Program-made: the position numbers and the translations under genes
The notes under the pieces: model-generated
The model's database searches: none
Seen by the model: only the letters and a program-made list of their open reading frames with translations
What the model was told of the DNA's origin: nothing
Assembly: GCA_947073285.1 (NCBI GenBank)
Contig: CAMTJT010000002.1
Span: 1-64,000, forward strand
DNA: 64,000 nucleotides
Direction: 5' to 3'
DNA from: an uncultured Clostridium sp.
Lineage (GTDB): Bacteria > Bacillota > Clostridia > TANB77 > CAG-508
Shown: one piece after another, positions 45,507 through 55,700 of the stretch
How positions within the stretch are numbered: the stretch's first letter is position 1
Layout: each line of letters opens with the position of its first letter

Positions 45507-47519
45507 AAACAAAAAAATATTTGCTTAGCAAGGGTTGCTAAAAACATAGCCTATGTGGTAGCACCAGTATTTGCTATTATATTAATAGCATCTATTATTT
45601 CTTTAGCCATCATGGACTCAGATATACGATTAAAAGATGCTAACAATTACTATGAAACAAGAATATTTTCAGACCGATACTTAAATAGCATATATGAAAA
45701 TTATAACAGAATGAAAAATATAATAGCACAAGAAAAGGCTAATAAAGAATATGAGCATACCTATATACAGTCAGCAGCATTAAACGAAAATAAAGACAAC
45801 ATTTATTATTTTACAAATTATAATACCAATTTTTATTATTTAATAATAGATGCAAAAGAACAAGTAATAATAACAAACTTAGAACATACCATGAGAACAG
45901 ACGATATACAAGGAATCATAGGAAAATTAAAAGAAAATAGTTTATATTGGAATTTTGAAAATAAAGAAATAGACACAAGTATTTCAAACTTAAAAATGGA
46001 GGATATACGTTATACCTATCAATTTGAAAACATTTTAGAAGACGAAGAAATTATGATTTATACATCACTATTAAATAATGTACCATATAGTGATGTATAT
46101 GGTATGTCAAAAGTAGGATATGATTTTGCAATAAAAATGAACTCTTCAGCACCAATACTTATTCCAGTTTCTATTATTGCTTTAGTAATATGTATGTTCA
46201 TTATTATGCATGGAATAGGAAGAGTAGCTAAACAAGAAGAGATTTATTTAAATTGGTTTGATAAATGGAAACTAGAGATCGTATTAATGATAGGAATTGC
46301 TATTATGCTAATAGGAGTTATGTTTTTTGTAGCAATTGATTCAGGAATTAGAACCATTATTATTACAGGTTTTACCATTGGTTTTGTTATTATCTATTTA
46401 GGGTGTATTTTAATGTTAGAAACCCTTGTAAAAAGACTAAAAACACATACAATGCTAAAATCTACAATTATTTATAGTATTTTACGCAGTATCAAAGAAT
46501 TAGTAGATAACTTTCAAATAGCAACAAAACTAATCATATTCTTTTGGGGATTTTGTTTGCTAGGATTTATTTTAACAATGGCAATGATAAATGCAACTGA
46601 TGGTGGTGAGCTTTGGTTTACAGGAGGATTACTATTAACGCAAGGAATACTAAGCTTTAAGTATTTACTAAAAAAGAGACAAGAATTTGAAAAAATAGAA
46701 CAAGCATTAAAAAGTATTTATGAAGGAAACACAAAAATTTCATTAAAACCAAATGAAATGAAAGGAGTACTAAAAAGACTTGCAACCTATATAGAAGATA
46801 TTGCAGGAGGGTTATCAAATGCTGTAAATGAAAGCTTAAAAAGTGAAAGGCTAAAAACAGAATTAATTACCAATGTATCACATGATATCAAAACACCATT
46901 AACCTCTATTATTAACTATGTAGACTTATTAAAAAAAGAAGAAATGCCAAACGAAAAATGTACAGAATACCTAAATATATTAGACAGTAAATCACAAAGA
47001 CTAAAAAAATTAACAGAAGATTTAGTAGAAGCTTCAAAAGCATCTTCTGGAAACATCAAATTACAAATAGAAAATATCAATGTAGTAGAACTAATAAAAC
47101 AAGTATCAGGAGAATTTGAAGACAAATTTCAAAGCCGTGGCTTAGAAGAAATTATGACTGTGCCAGAAGAAACCGTATTTATTAAAGCAGATGGTAGATA
47201 TATGTATCGAGTACTAGAAAATATCTACTCCAATAGTGCTAAATATGCAATGGAAAATAGCCGAATTTATGTAGATGTAATAGCTCAGCCCCAAAGTGTA
47301 GTTATCCAAATGAAAAACATATCACAAGAAAAACTAAACATTTCAGCAGATGAACTAATGCAAAGATTTGTAAGAGGAGAGGCTTCGAGAAATACAGAAG
47401 GAAGTGGATTAGGACTTTCCATTGCAGAAAGTTTGACCCAGCTACAAAATGGAAAATTCCATATTTATTTAGATGGAGACTTATTTAAAATTACAATTGG
47501 ATTTGAAAGAAAATTCTAG
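45504..47519 (+). CDS. Sensor histidine kinase
   Basis: This 671-residue protein has a first transmembrane helix (about 15-38) followed by an extracellular domain (about 40-212). About five more helices lie between 213 and 390. A dimerisation/phospho-acceptor domain has NVSHDIKTPLTSI with His460. An ATPase domain has the N box near ENIYSNSAKYA and a GSGLGLSI G box. It should phosphorylate the upstream response regulator. Its translation depends on a Shine-Dalgarno sequence lying across a 14-bp hairpin, which may lower kinase yield relative to the regulator. Confidence 0.92.
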   Translation: MKQKNICLARVAKNIAYVVAPVFAIILIASIISLAIMDSDIRLKDANNYYETRIFSDRYLNSIYENYNRMKNIIAQEKANKEYEHTYIQSAALNENKDNIYYFTNYNTNFYYLIIDAKEQVIITNLEHTMRTDDIQGIIGKLKENSLYWNFENKEIDTSISNLKMEDIRYTYQFENILEDEEIMIYTSLLNNVPYSDVYGMSKVGYDFAIKMNSSAPILIPVSIIALVICMFIIMHGIGRVAKQEEIYLNWFDKWKLEIVLMIGIAIMLIGVMFFVAIDSGIRTIIITGFTIGFVIIYLGCILMLETLVKRLKTHTMLKSTIIYSILRSIKELVDNFQIATKLIIFFWGFCLLGFILTMAMINATDGGELWFTGGLLLTQGILSFKYLLKKRQEFEKIEQALKSIYEGNTKISLKPNEMKGVLKRLATYIEDIAGGLSNAVNESLKSERLKTELITNVSHDIKTPLTSIINYVDLLKKEEMPNEKCTEYLNILDSKSQRLKKLTEDLVEASKASSGNIKLQIENINVVELIKQVSGEFEDKFQSRGLEEIMTVPEETVFIKADGRYMYRVLENIYSNSAKYAMENSRIYVDVIAQPQSVVIQMKNISQEKLNISADELMQRFVRGEASRNTEGSGLGLSIAESLTQLQNGKFHIYLDGDLFKITIGFERKF

Positions 47520-47529
47520 TTAATTAATA

Positions 47530-47580
47530 AAAACATGTTAATAGTCTTTTTTAATTTTTAAAAGACTACTAACATGTTTT
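47530..47580. terminator. Bidirectional terminator between kinase and TetR genes
   Basis: AAAACATGTTA plus ATAGTCTTTT on the left pairs with AAAAGACTACTAACATGTTTT on the right, leaving a small T-rich loop. The genes on both sides converge on it. Confidence 0.8.
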
Positions 47581-47586
47581 AAAATA

Positions 47587-48189
47587 CTATTTTTTAGGCT
47601 CAATTAAATTACGAATAGCCTCATACAAAAAAGGTTTAAATTCTTCAATAGGAAGCGGGTCACTATATAAAATAGAATTAAAACAAGTAGAACTAACAAG
47701 TTCTATAATCATATATAAAGTAACTTCAGGATTTTTGAGTTTCACATGATTATCCTTAATACCTTTCAAAAATAATTGATAAACACTGTCCTCTTGAGTA
47801 CCAGTTTCTTCATAAATTTTCAAAATAGTTTTATGATAAATTCCCCAAGACAAATTTTTAGAAATAAATTTTAATAATGCAGGAGTTTTAGAAAGCTCAT
47901 CAATTACATAATTAATAATAAAAATAACCTGGTCTGGTAAATTAGCAATATAAGTACTTCTAAGCTCTTGCAAAGCGTCTTTAAACAATTTTTCAGACTT
48001 TTTAGCAATTAAAATATCTCTAATTTCATATTTATCCTTAAAATATAAATAAAAAGTACCCTTTGCAACATTAGCATTATCTACAATTTCTTGAATAGAA
48101 GTATCTTTTATTCCCTTTTCAGTAAAAAGCTTAAAAGCAGTTTGGAGCAGCCTAGTTTCTTTATCTTTTTCCCCTATATCTTTTTTCAT
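47587..48189 (-). CDS. TetR family transcriptional repressor
   Basis: The 200-residue protein has an N-terminal TetR helix-turn-helix (about 10-56; TSIQEIVDNANVAKGTFYLY) and an all-helical ligand-binding part. It is divergent from the MMPL/YhgE-like genes. Three near-palindromic sites TGACCAATGGTCA lie over its own promoter and over the MMPL promoter. It therefore should repress both and respond to a molecule exported or sensed by the transporter (inference). Confidence 0.9.
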   Translation of the reverse strand: MKKDIGEKDKETRLLQTAFKLFTEKGIKDTSIQEIVDNANVAKGTFYLYFKDKYEIRDILIAKKSEKLFKDALQELRSTYIANLPDQVIFIINYVIDELSKTPALLKFISKNLSWGIYHKTILKIYEETGTQEDSVYQLFLKGIKDNHVKLKNPEVTLYMIIELVSSTCFNSILYSDPLPIEEFKPFLYEAIRNLIEPKK

Positions 48190-48213
48190 TACAATTCCCC
48201 ATTTCTTATCACT

Positions 48214-48242
48214 ATTATGTCACAAATTAGACGATTGGTCAA
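48214..48242 (-). promoter_or_regulatory. TetR gene promoter with operator O3
   Basis: On the minus strand TTGACC (complement of 48237-48242) and CATAAT (complement of 48214-48219) are 17 bases apart. The operator-like TGACCAATCGTCT covers 48229-48241, over the -35 box. Confidence 0.6.
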
Positions 48243-48303
48243 TTATTTTAAACTTAATTTTTTATTCAAAATTATGAATATATTATAAAATAACAAAATA
48301 ATA

Positions 48304-48353
48304 TTGACTAATGGTCAGAAGGATAGTATAATACCAAAAGTGACCAATGGTCA
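48304..48353 (+). promoter_or_regulatory. MMPL promoter flanked by two TetR operators
   Basis: TTGACT (48304-48309), 17 bases and TATAAT (48327-48332) form the promoter. Operator O1 TGACTAATGGTCA (48305-48317) overlaps the -35 box. O2 TGACCAATGGTCA (48341-48353), a perfect palindrome, lies just after the -10 box. Confidence 0.75.
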
Positions 48354-48377
48354 TAAAACGAAGAAAGGAGAACTTAT

Positions 48378-50447
48378 ATGAATAAATTTGCACAAACAAT
48401 TTGTAAACATCGAAAGCTTATTTTAATCATAGCATTATTACTACTAATTCCAGCAGTAATAGGAATGAAAGTAACTAAAATAAATTATGACATTTTAGTA
48501 TACTTGCCAGAAGAAGTAGAAACCATACAAGGAGAAAATATTTTATCACAAGACTTTAATATGGGGGCATTTTCCATTGTTATCTTAGATAACATGAGCG
48601 CAAAGGAAATTAACAATTTAGAAAAAGAAATCAAGAAGATTAATAATGTAGAAAAAGCAGTTAGCATTGTAGATGTTATTGGAACTCAAATTCCAGTAGA
48701 AATGCTACCAGATGAAATAAAAGATAAAATATATAAAGAAAATGAAACTATTATGCTAGTAACTTTTAAAGAACAAATATCAGCAGATAGTACGATGCAA
48801 GCAGTAGAAAAAATAAGAGAAATAACAGATGAACATTGTAAAATTAGTGGAATGACAGCAACAGTATTAGACACTAGAAACCTATCAGACTCTGAAATTG
48901 CTATTTATGTTATCATTGCTGTAATTTTATGTTTAATCATACTAGAAATAGCATTAGACTCCTATATAGCACCAATTTTATTATTATTAAACATAGGAAT
49001 GGCTATATTATATAATATGGGAACAAATATCTTTTTAGGAGAAATCTCATATATCACAAAAGCAATTAGTAGTGTACTACAATTAGGAGTTACAATGGAC
49101 TTTGCCATTTTCTTATACCATAGCTATATGCAAGAAAAAGAAAATATAACAGACATTAATAAGGCTATGGCAAATGCCATTAAAAAAACATTACTATCAG
49201 TAGTAGGAAGTTCATTAACAACAATAGCAGGATTTTTAGCTTTATGTAGTATGAACCTAACACTTGGAAAAGATATTGGATTAGTAATGGCAAAAGGTGT
49301 ACTTATGGGAGTAATTTGTGTAATTACTGTACTTCCAGCTATGATACTTGCATGCAATAACCTAATAGAAAAAACAAAACATAAACAAATTTTGCCTAAA
49401 TTTACAGGAGTAAAAAACTTTGTTGTCAAACACTATAAAGCAATTGTCATAGCGTTTGTAATATTATTACCAATTGCCTTTTATGGATATCAAAATACAA
49501 AAGTATATTATAACTTAGATAAATCATTACCAAAAACATTAGAAAGTGTAATAGCTAATAACGAATTAAAAGAAAAATTTAATATGGTATCCATGGAACT
49601 AATGTTAATAGATAAAAATATACCAGATACACAAATAAACCAAATGTTAGATGAAATAGAAAGCTTAGAGGGAATAGAATGGACAATGGGATATTCTAAA
49701 ATGTCAAACTTAGGAATACCAAAGGAGATGATACCACAAGAAGTACTAGAAATATTCCAAAATGAAAAATATCAAATGATATTAATTAACTCTCACTATG
49801 AAATGGCAACAGATGAACTAAACAATCAAGTAACAAGAGTAAATGAAATTATTAAAAAATATGATGAGAATGCTATTTTAGCAGGAGAAGGTCCACTAAT
49901 GAAAGACTTAGTAGAAATTAGTGATCATGACTTTAACAGTGTAAATACAGTATCTATAGCTATTATCTTTATTATTATGATTATTGTATTAAAATCAGCA
50001 TCATTGCCAGTTATTTTAATAGCAGTTATTGAATTTGCAATATTTATTAATATGGGAATTCCATATTATACACAAACTACACTACCATTTATAGCATCTA
50101 TTGTAATAGGAACTATTCAATTAGGTGCAACAATTGATTATGCTATTTTAATTACAACAAAATATATTACAGGAAGAAAAGAAGGAAAAGACAAAAAAGA
50201 GGTAATAGAAGAGGCTTTAGGAACTTCTATAGGTTCTATTATGATAAGTGGACTATGCTTTTTCGGAGCAACTTTTGGTGTAGGAGCTTATTCAAAAATA
50301 GAAATGATAGGATCATTATGTACTCTAATGTCAAGAGGAGCTATTGTTAGCATGATATGTGTAATATTTGTATTACCAGCATTTTTAATGACATTTGATA
50401 AGATAATTTGTAAAACAACAATTGGAATTAGAAAACATAAGAATTAA
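48378..50447 (+). CDS. MMPL/RND family exporter
   Basis: The 689-residue protein is a two-fold repeat of the RND/MMPL plan with about 12 transmembrane helices and two extracytoplasmic loops. Each half has the proton-relay signature (QLGVTMDFAIFLYHSY near 233-248, QLGATIDYAILITTKY near 580-595). Such proteins in Gram-positives export lipids, peptides or drugs. It is followed 77 bases later by a YhgE-like partner and controlled by the divergent TetR. Confidence 0.9.
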   Translation: MNKFAQTICKHRKLILIIALLLLIPAVIGMKVTKINYDILVYLPEEVETIQGENILSQDFNMGAFSIVILDNMSAKEINNLEKEIKKINNVEKAVSIVDVIGTQIPVEMLPDEIKDKIYKENETIMLVTFKEQISADSTMQAVEKIREITDEHCKISGMTATVLDTRNLSDSEIAIYVIIAVILCLIILEIALDSYIAPILLLLNIGMAILYNMGTNIFLGEISYITKAISSVLQLGVTMDFAIFLYHSYMQEKENITDINKAMANAIKKTLLSVVGSSLTTIAGFLALCSMNLTLGKDIGLVMAKGVLMGVICVITVLPAMILACNNLIEKTKHKQILPKFTGVKNFVVKHYKAIVIAFVILLPIAFYGYQNTKVYYNLDKSLPKTLESVIANNELKEKFNMVSMELMLIDKNIPDTQINQMLDEIESLEGIEWTMGYSKMSNLGIPKEMIPQEVLEIFQNEKYQMILINSHYEMATDELNNQVTRVNEIIKKYDENAILAGEGPLMKDLVEISDHDFNSVNTVSIAIIFIIMIIVLKSASLPVILIAVIEFAIFINMGIPYYTQTTLPFIASIVIGTIQLGATIDYAILITTKYITGRKEGKDKKEVIEEALGTSIGSIMISGLCFFGATFGVGAYSKIEMIGSLCTLMSRGAIVSMICVIFVLPAFLMTFDKIICKTTIGIRKHKN

Positions 50448-50524
50448 GTAATATAGTGAATTCGATAGTGTCGCATTATAATACTTAATAAATCATGTAA
50501 TAAATTGAAAGGAATGATGAGAAT

Positions 50525-52342
50525 ATGAAACATAAAATAATAGCAAAAATAACTACAAGCATACTTTTATGTAGCTTGCTTGCATATACTACACCAGTTC
50601 TAGCAGCTACAAAAGAAGAAACAGTATATAGCAAAATAAACACACAAGGGAGTAACTATTATAATATAGTTGTAAGTGATGAAGGAAATCAAAAGGTTAT
50701 TGAAACAGAACTACCAATAGAATGTAAAGTAACTTATGAATTAGACGAAAAGCCAATAGAACCACAAGAATTAGCAGGAAAAAGTGGAAAGGTAAAAATC
50801 ACCATAGAATATACAAATAAAGATGAGCATATAGTCAAAATAAGTGGAAAAAATGAGAAACTATATACTCCATTTGTAGCAATATGCGGAACAATTATTG
50901 ATAATGAAAATAATAAGAATATCCAAATTACAAATGGAAAAATAGTGAATAATGGAAACAAAGCTATTGTAGTAGGAATGGCATTTCCTGGAATGCAAGA
51001 AAGCTTAGATATTTCTAAAGATAAAATAGAAATACCAAATATAATAGAAATTACAATGAATACCACAAATTTTGAACTAAGTAATATGGTAACCTATGTA
51101 ACACCTAAAATTTTAGAAGATGAAGACTTAGCAGTATTTGATAAATTAGACGAAATGTATAGACAATTAGAAACTTTGCAAAGCTCTAGTAAACAATTAG
51201 TAGAAGGGGCGCAAACTTTGCAAGAAGGAACAAAAACATATACTGAAAAATCACAAGAATTTAATCAAGCTATGAAACAAGTTGCAAATGGAGCCAATAG
51301 TGCAACCCAAAATTATAACCAAATTAATAGCGGAATTAGCAAAATAAATCAAAGTAGTAAAACATTACAAGAAGGAAGTAAATCTATTACAGAAGGTACA
51401 AAAGCAATTAGCAGTAACTTAAATATAATTAGTGAAAAATTAGGAGAACTACAAACAGGAAGCCAAACTCTACTTGCAGGTCAAAAACAACTATCAGCAG
51501 GAATTCATCAAATTATTGCAACTGTAGGAGGTTCACAAGGGGCAGATAATAGTAACAAAATTACAGAACTAGAAACATTAGTATCAGCTAATAAAACAGC
51601 AAAAGCAAATTTAGAAACAGCAAATAAAAATTTGAATAATATGCTAGTTGGTGCAGATGCACAAACAGCTGAGAACCTAAATGTACAAATAGAAGCAAAT
51701 AAAAATTTAATAAAGTTATTAGAAAATAATATTACAGCAAATGAACAAACAATAGCTACTCTAAAACAAACTGATATGACATCTTTAAAAGAATTGCAAA
51801 CAGGTTTAGCAAAACTAGAAACAGGTATCAACCAGTTAGAAGTTGGAACACAAGCTCTATATGCTGGTCAAACAGCAATGAAACAAGGAGTAGATACTTT
51901 AGTCTCTAAAACACAAGAATTAACAAAAGGAACAGATACTTTATACCAAGGAACTACACAATTAGCACAAGGAACTAAAACACTAGATGCAGGTTCTAAA
52001 CAAATGCAACAAGGGCTAAAAACATTAGATATAGGAGCAGAACAATTACTAAATGCGAATAATCAATTATTAGATGGAAGTAAAACCATTTCAGAAGGAG
52101 CAACTACACTATCAAATGGAATAACAAAATTTGATAAAGAGGGAATACAAGTTATCTATGATGCAGTAAATGGAGATTTAAAAAATATCAAACTAAGAAT
52201 AGAAAAACTACAAGACTTAGCAAATGAATATAGCATGTCAGAAGAAAGTAAAACAGATATAAAATTTATTATCATGATGGATAGTATAAAAAAAGAAGAA
52301 AACAACAAAGAGCAAATGATAATAGACAATAAAGAGAATTAG
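50525..52342 (+). CDS. YhgE/Pip-like secreted coiled-coil protein
   Basis: This 605-residue protein has a signal peptide (about 1-28, ending AAT) and a beta-rich N-terminal part (about 30-200). A long helical region (about 210-590) is built of heptad-like repeats with the L-x-x-G or G-x-x-x-L spacing (QLVEGAQTLQEGTKT, QLAQGTKTLDAG, QLLDGSKTISEG) known from YhgE and MMPL-associated proteins. These occur with MMPL or ESX-type exporters. No C-terminal membrane helix is present, so it may be a periplasm-side adaptor for the exporter upstream. Confidence 0.8.
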   Translation: MKHKIIAKITTSILLCSLLAYTTPVLAATKEETVYSKINTQGSNYYNIVVSDEGNQKVIETELPIECKVTYELDEKPIEPQELAGKSGKVKITIEYTNKDEHIVKISGKNEKLYTPFVAICGTIIDNENNKNIQITNGKIVNNGNKAIVVGMAFPGMQESLDISKDKIEIPNIIEITMNTTNFELSNMVTYVTPKILEDEDLAVFDKLDEMYRQLETLQSSSKQLVEGAQTLQEGTKTYTEKSQEFNQAMKQVANGANSATQNYNQINSGISKINQSSKTLQEGSKSITEGTKAISSNLNIISEKLGELQTGSQTLLAGQKQLSAGIHQIIATVGGSQGADNSNKITELETLVSANKTAKANLETANKNLNNMLVGADAQTAENLNVQIEANKNLIKLLENNITANEQTIATLKQTDMTSLKELQTGLAKLETGINQLEVGTQALYAGQTAMKQGVDTLVSKTQELTKGTDTLYQGTTQLAQGTKTLDAGSKQMQQGLKTLDIGAEQLLNANNQLLDGSKTISEGATTLSNGITKFDKEGIQVIYDAVNGDLKNIKLRIEKLQDLANEYSMSEESKTDIKFIIMMDSIKKEENNKEQMIIDNKEN

Positions 52343-52350
52343 AGCAAAAA

Positions 52351-52390
52351 TAACACATAGAATTTGATTACTATGTGTTATTTATTTTAG
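52351..52390 (+). terminator. Terminator after the YhgE-like gene
   Basis: TAACACATAG (52351-52360) pairs exactly with CTATGTGTTA (52371-52380), followed by TTTATTTTAG. Confidence 0.8.
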
Positions 52391-52543
52391 TATATAAATG
52401 AATCACTAGTTATACAAGTTTTTTGCAGGTTGTAAAAACATAATATAAAAGGTCACAATTGGAGTTTAAACTAAGTAGAGACTTTTTCTTATGCAAATTC
52501 CTACGGAAATCTAATCAAAATGCCAATAAATAGGGTAGAAAAC

Positions 52544-52572
52544 TTGAAAATATGACAAAAATGTAATATAAT
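52544..52572 (+). promoter_or_regulatory. Sigma-A-type promoter of the third adhesin
   Basis: TTGAAA (52544-52549) and TATAAT (52567-52572) are 17 bases apart. The untranslated leader to 52758 is about 180 bases, long enough for a regulatory structure, but I see no clear one. Confidence 0.65.
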
Positions 52573-52757
52573 TGTAAAATATTAGTCAAAAATCAAAAGC
52601 AAGTGAAAAACAATCAAAATCCGTAAGAAGAGAAAAAGTGTAAAAAAGTAACAAAAAGAAAAAATAGGCAAAGTAGGAAAATCCTGCTATTGACATAGCT
52701 AAGAAACGAAAGTAAAATAGAATAAATAGTAATAGGTAAAAAAGGATGGTAAAAACA

Positions 52758-55700
52758 ATGAAACTAAAAAAGAAAATACTATTAATTACAATTTTACTTT
52801 TAACAATGATTGTGGCATTAAGTCCATTAGTCAAAGTAAAAGCAGCAACAGGTAGCCTATACCTAAACATTAAAATGTTAAGAAACTCAGGGTATGGTTA
52901 TCAGTTAGCAAACACTAGAAAAAACGTGTGGAAAATTTATGAAGTAGGTGGAAATGTAGATGATACCATTTACTGTCTAAAAGGTGGACCAGGTTTTGGT
53001 TCAAGTGATTTAATGACAGGTTCAGGTTCTCAGTCACCTACAGGGTATCAATATACACGTTACTTTAACTTAAAACAACCAAGTAGTATACCAGCAAATT
53101 ATCAAAGTGTTTTGCCTACTATTAATAGTAACAATTATAAAGCTTTGATGTGGATATTAGATAACTGTTATGTAGCGCCAAAACAAAATGCATCTACAGA
53201 AGCTAGAAACGAAGCTGCAGAAAATAGAAGAATATTACTAAAAGCAGCAGAAGACTATGCAATTGAAGTAGGAAACCCAGATATTATGGGGGGAGAATTT
53301 AGTTACTTAACAGATGATGATATTGATGCTACACAACAATTAGCAGTATGGTATTATACAAACCCTACAGGTGACTACCATGTAAATACTTTTGAATTTT
53401 GGATAAATGCTATCAAAGGTACAGATGGAAGTTATAATCCATTAAGTGATAATTCAAATAGAGGCGAAGAAAGAATGTATGCATGTCAAGCACTATTTGA
53501 TTACTTAATAGAAACACCACAAAACATGAATTATAACTATGATTATGCAAGTAGTAACAATACAAGTAGCCCAGTAGAATTTGCCAATACAAATATTACT
53601 GCAAATGCATCTGGAAGTAGAATTATTGTTGGACCATATAGAATTAATGAAACAAGAAATGTAAAATATAGTCTAGATAAAACAGTAAAAGATGGAAGTG
53701 GAAATGTAGTTTCAAATGTTATCTTATTAGATGAAAATCAAAGACAAGTATCTAATACTACAACATTAGCAGACTTAGTAGGAAAAGACTTTTATATTTC
53801 TCTTCCATCAGGAACAAACATTACAAAAGTAGAGTTAAGCATTAGTGGAGCATTTTATACAACAACCACTAACTATTGGTCAGTAGAAAATCCAGGGTCA
53901 ACAGACCAACCAGTAGTTATTGTAGAAAAAACAAAAGTGCCATTCACAGATAAAAAAGAATTTACACAACAAATTACAGGAGACTATGAATTAGAACTTG
54001 TAAAAATAGATGGACAAAAAGAAAGCACAAAATTACAAGGTGCACAATATGAAGTAACATTACCAAATGGTACAAAACAAACTTATACTACAAATTCACA
54101 AGGAAAAATAAATATTACAGGGTTAGAAATAACACAAGCAGGAACACAAACTATTACAATAAAAGAAACAAAAGCACCAACAGGTTATAGCAAAAATCCA
54201 GATATCATTACATTAACAATTACAACAAGAGCACAAAATACAAATTATATTGTAGATTCAGTAAACTTAAGTGGTAGAACATTAACCTCTAATTTACAAG
54301 ACACCACAGTTGGAAAAACAAACTTAAGAGCAAAATTAGATGGAAACAAAATTTATATTGAAATGAAAAACTATAAATTAGACTTAGCCTTAAGAAAATT
54401 CATTACCTCTATTGCAGGAACACCAATACCATCAAATGAAACAAGAGAACCACAAATTTCAGAGGCAGAAATTACAAGTTTAAGAAATGGTACAAAAACA
54501 ACAGCAAACAAAGTACATCCTAAAAATCCATTAACAGTAAAAACAGGTGATAGAGTAATTTACACAATTAGAATCTATAATGAAGGAGCAATTCCAGCAT
54601 ATGCAAAAGAAGTAACAGACTACTTACCAGCAGGGTTAAAACTTGCGCAAAATAGTACAATTAATACTCAAAATGGTTGGACAGCTTCAAGTGATGGAAA
54701 AACCATTAAAACAACAAAACTTGCAGGAACACTTTTAGCAGCATTTAATGGTAATAGAATAGATTATAAAGATTTACAAGTAGAATGTGAAGTAATTGCA
54801 ACTAATAATACACAAGATTTAAAAAACATAGCAGAAATTACAATACATAGTGATGAAAATGGAGATACAACTGTAGCAGATAGAGATTCTACACCAGACA
54901 ATGTAGATAGACCAAACTATGGAAATACAAGCCAACAAGATGATGATGACTTTGAAGATTTAATTTTATATGAAAAAGGTTTTGACTTAGCTTTAAGAAA
55001 ATTCATCATTTCTATTGCAGGAAAAGCACCAGAAGTAGATAGAACACCACAAATTGATAGTGAAGAATTAAACAAACTAAAAAATGAACAAACAACTACA
55101 GCCAATAAAGTACATCCTAAAAATGCATTACCAGTAAAAACTGGAGACAAAGTAATTTATAAAATTAGAATTTATAATGAAGGTGAACTAGATGGTTATG
55201 CTACAGAAGTAACAGATTACTTACCAATAGGTTTAAAATTTGTAACAGATAGTCAAATTAATCAAACTTATGGATGGACAGTATCAGCAGATGGAAGAAC
55301 AGTAAAAACAAATTACTTACAAAATAAACTACTTACAGCATTTGATGGAACTACATTAGACTATGAAGATTTAGAAATAGAATGTGAAGTAACAGCAGAA
55401 GTTAATGAAAAAGACCAATCATTAAAAAATATAGCAGAAATTACAGACCATGTAGATATCAATGGTGGTAACAAAGACCGTGACTCACAACCAGATAATG
55501 TAGATAGACCAAACTATGGAGAAACAAACCAACAAGATGATGATGACTTTGAAAACTTAGTACTAGAAGGAAAATACTTTGACTTATCTTTAAGAAAATT
55601 TATTACAACAGTACAAAATGGAGAAAATACAAAAACATATGAAAGAGCACCAAAAGTAGATACAACTTATCTAGCAAATAAAACAGCAACAACAGCTATT

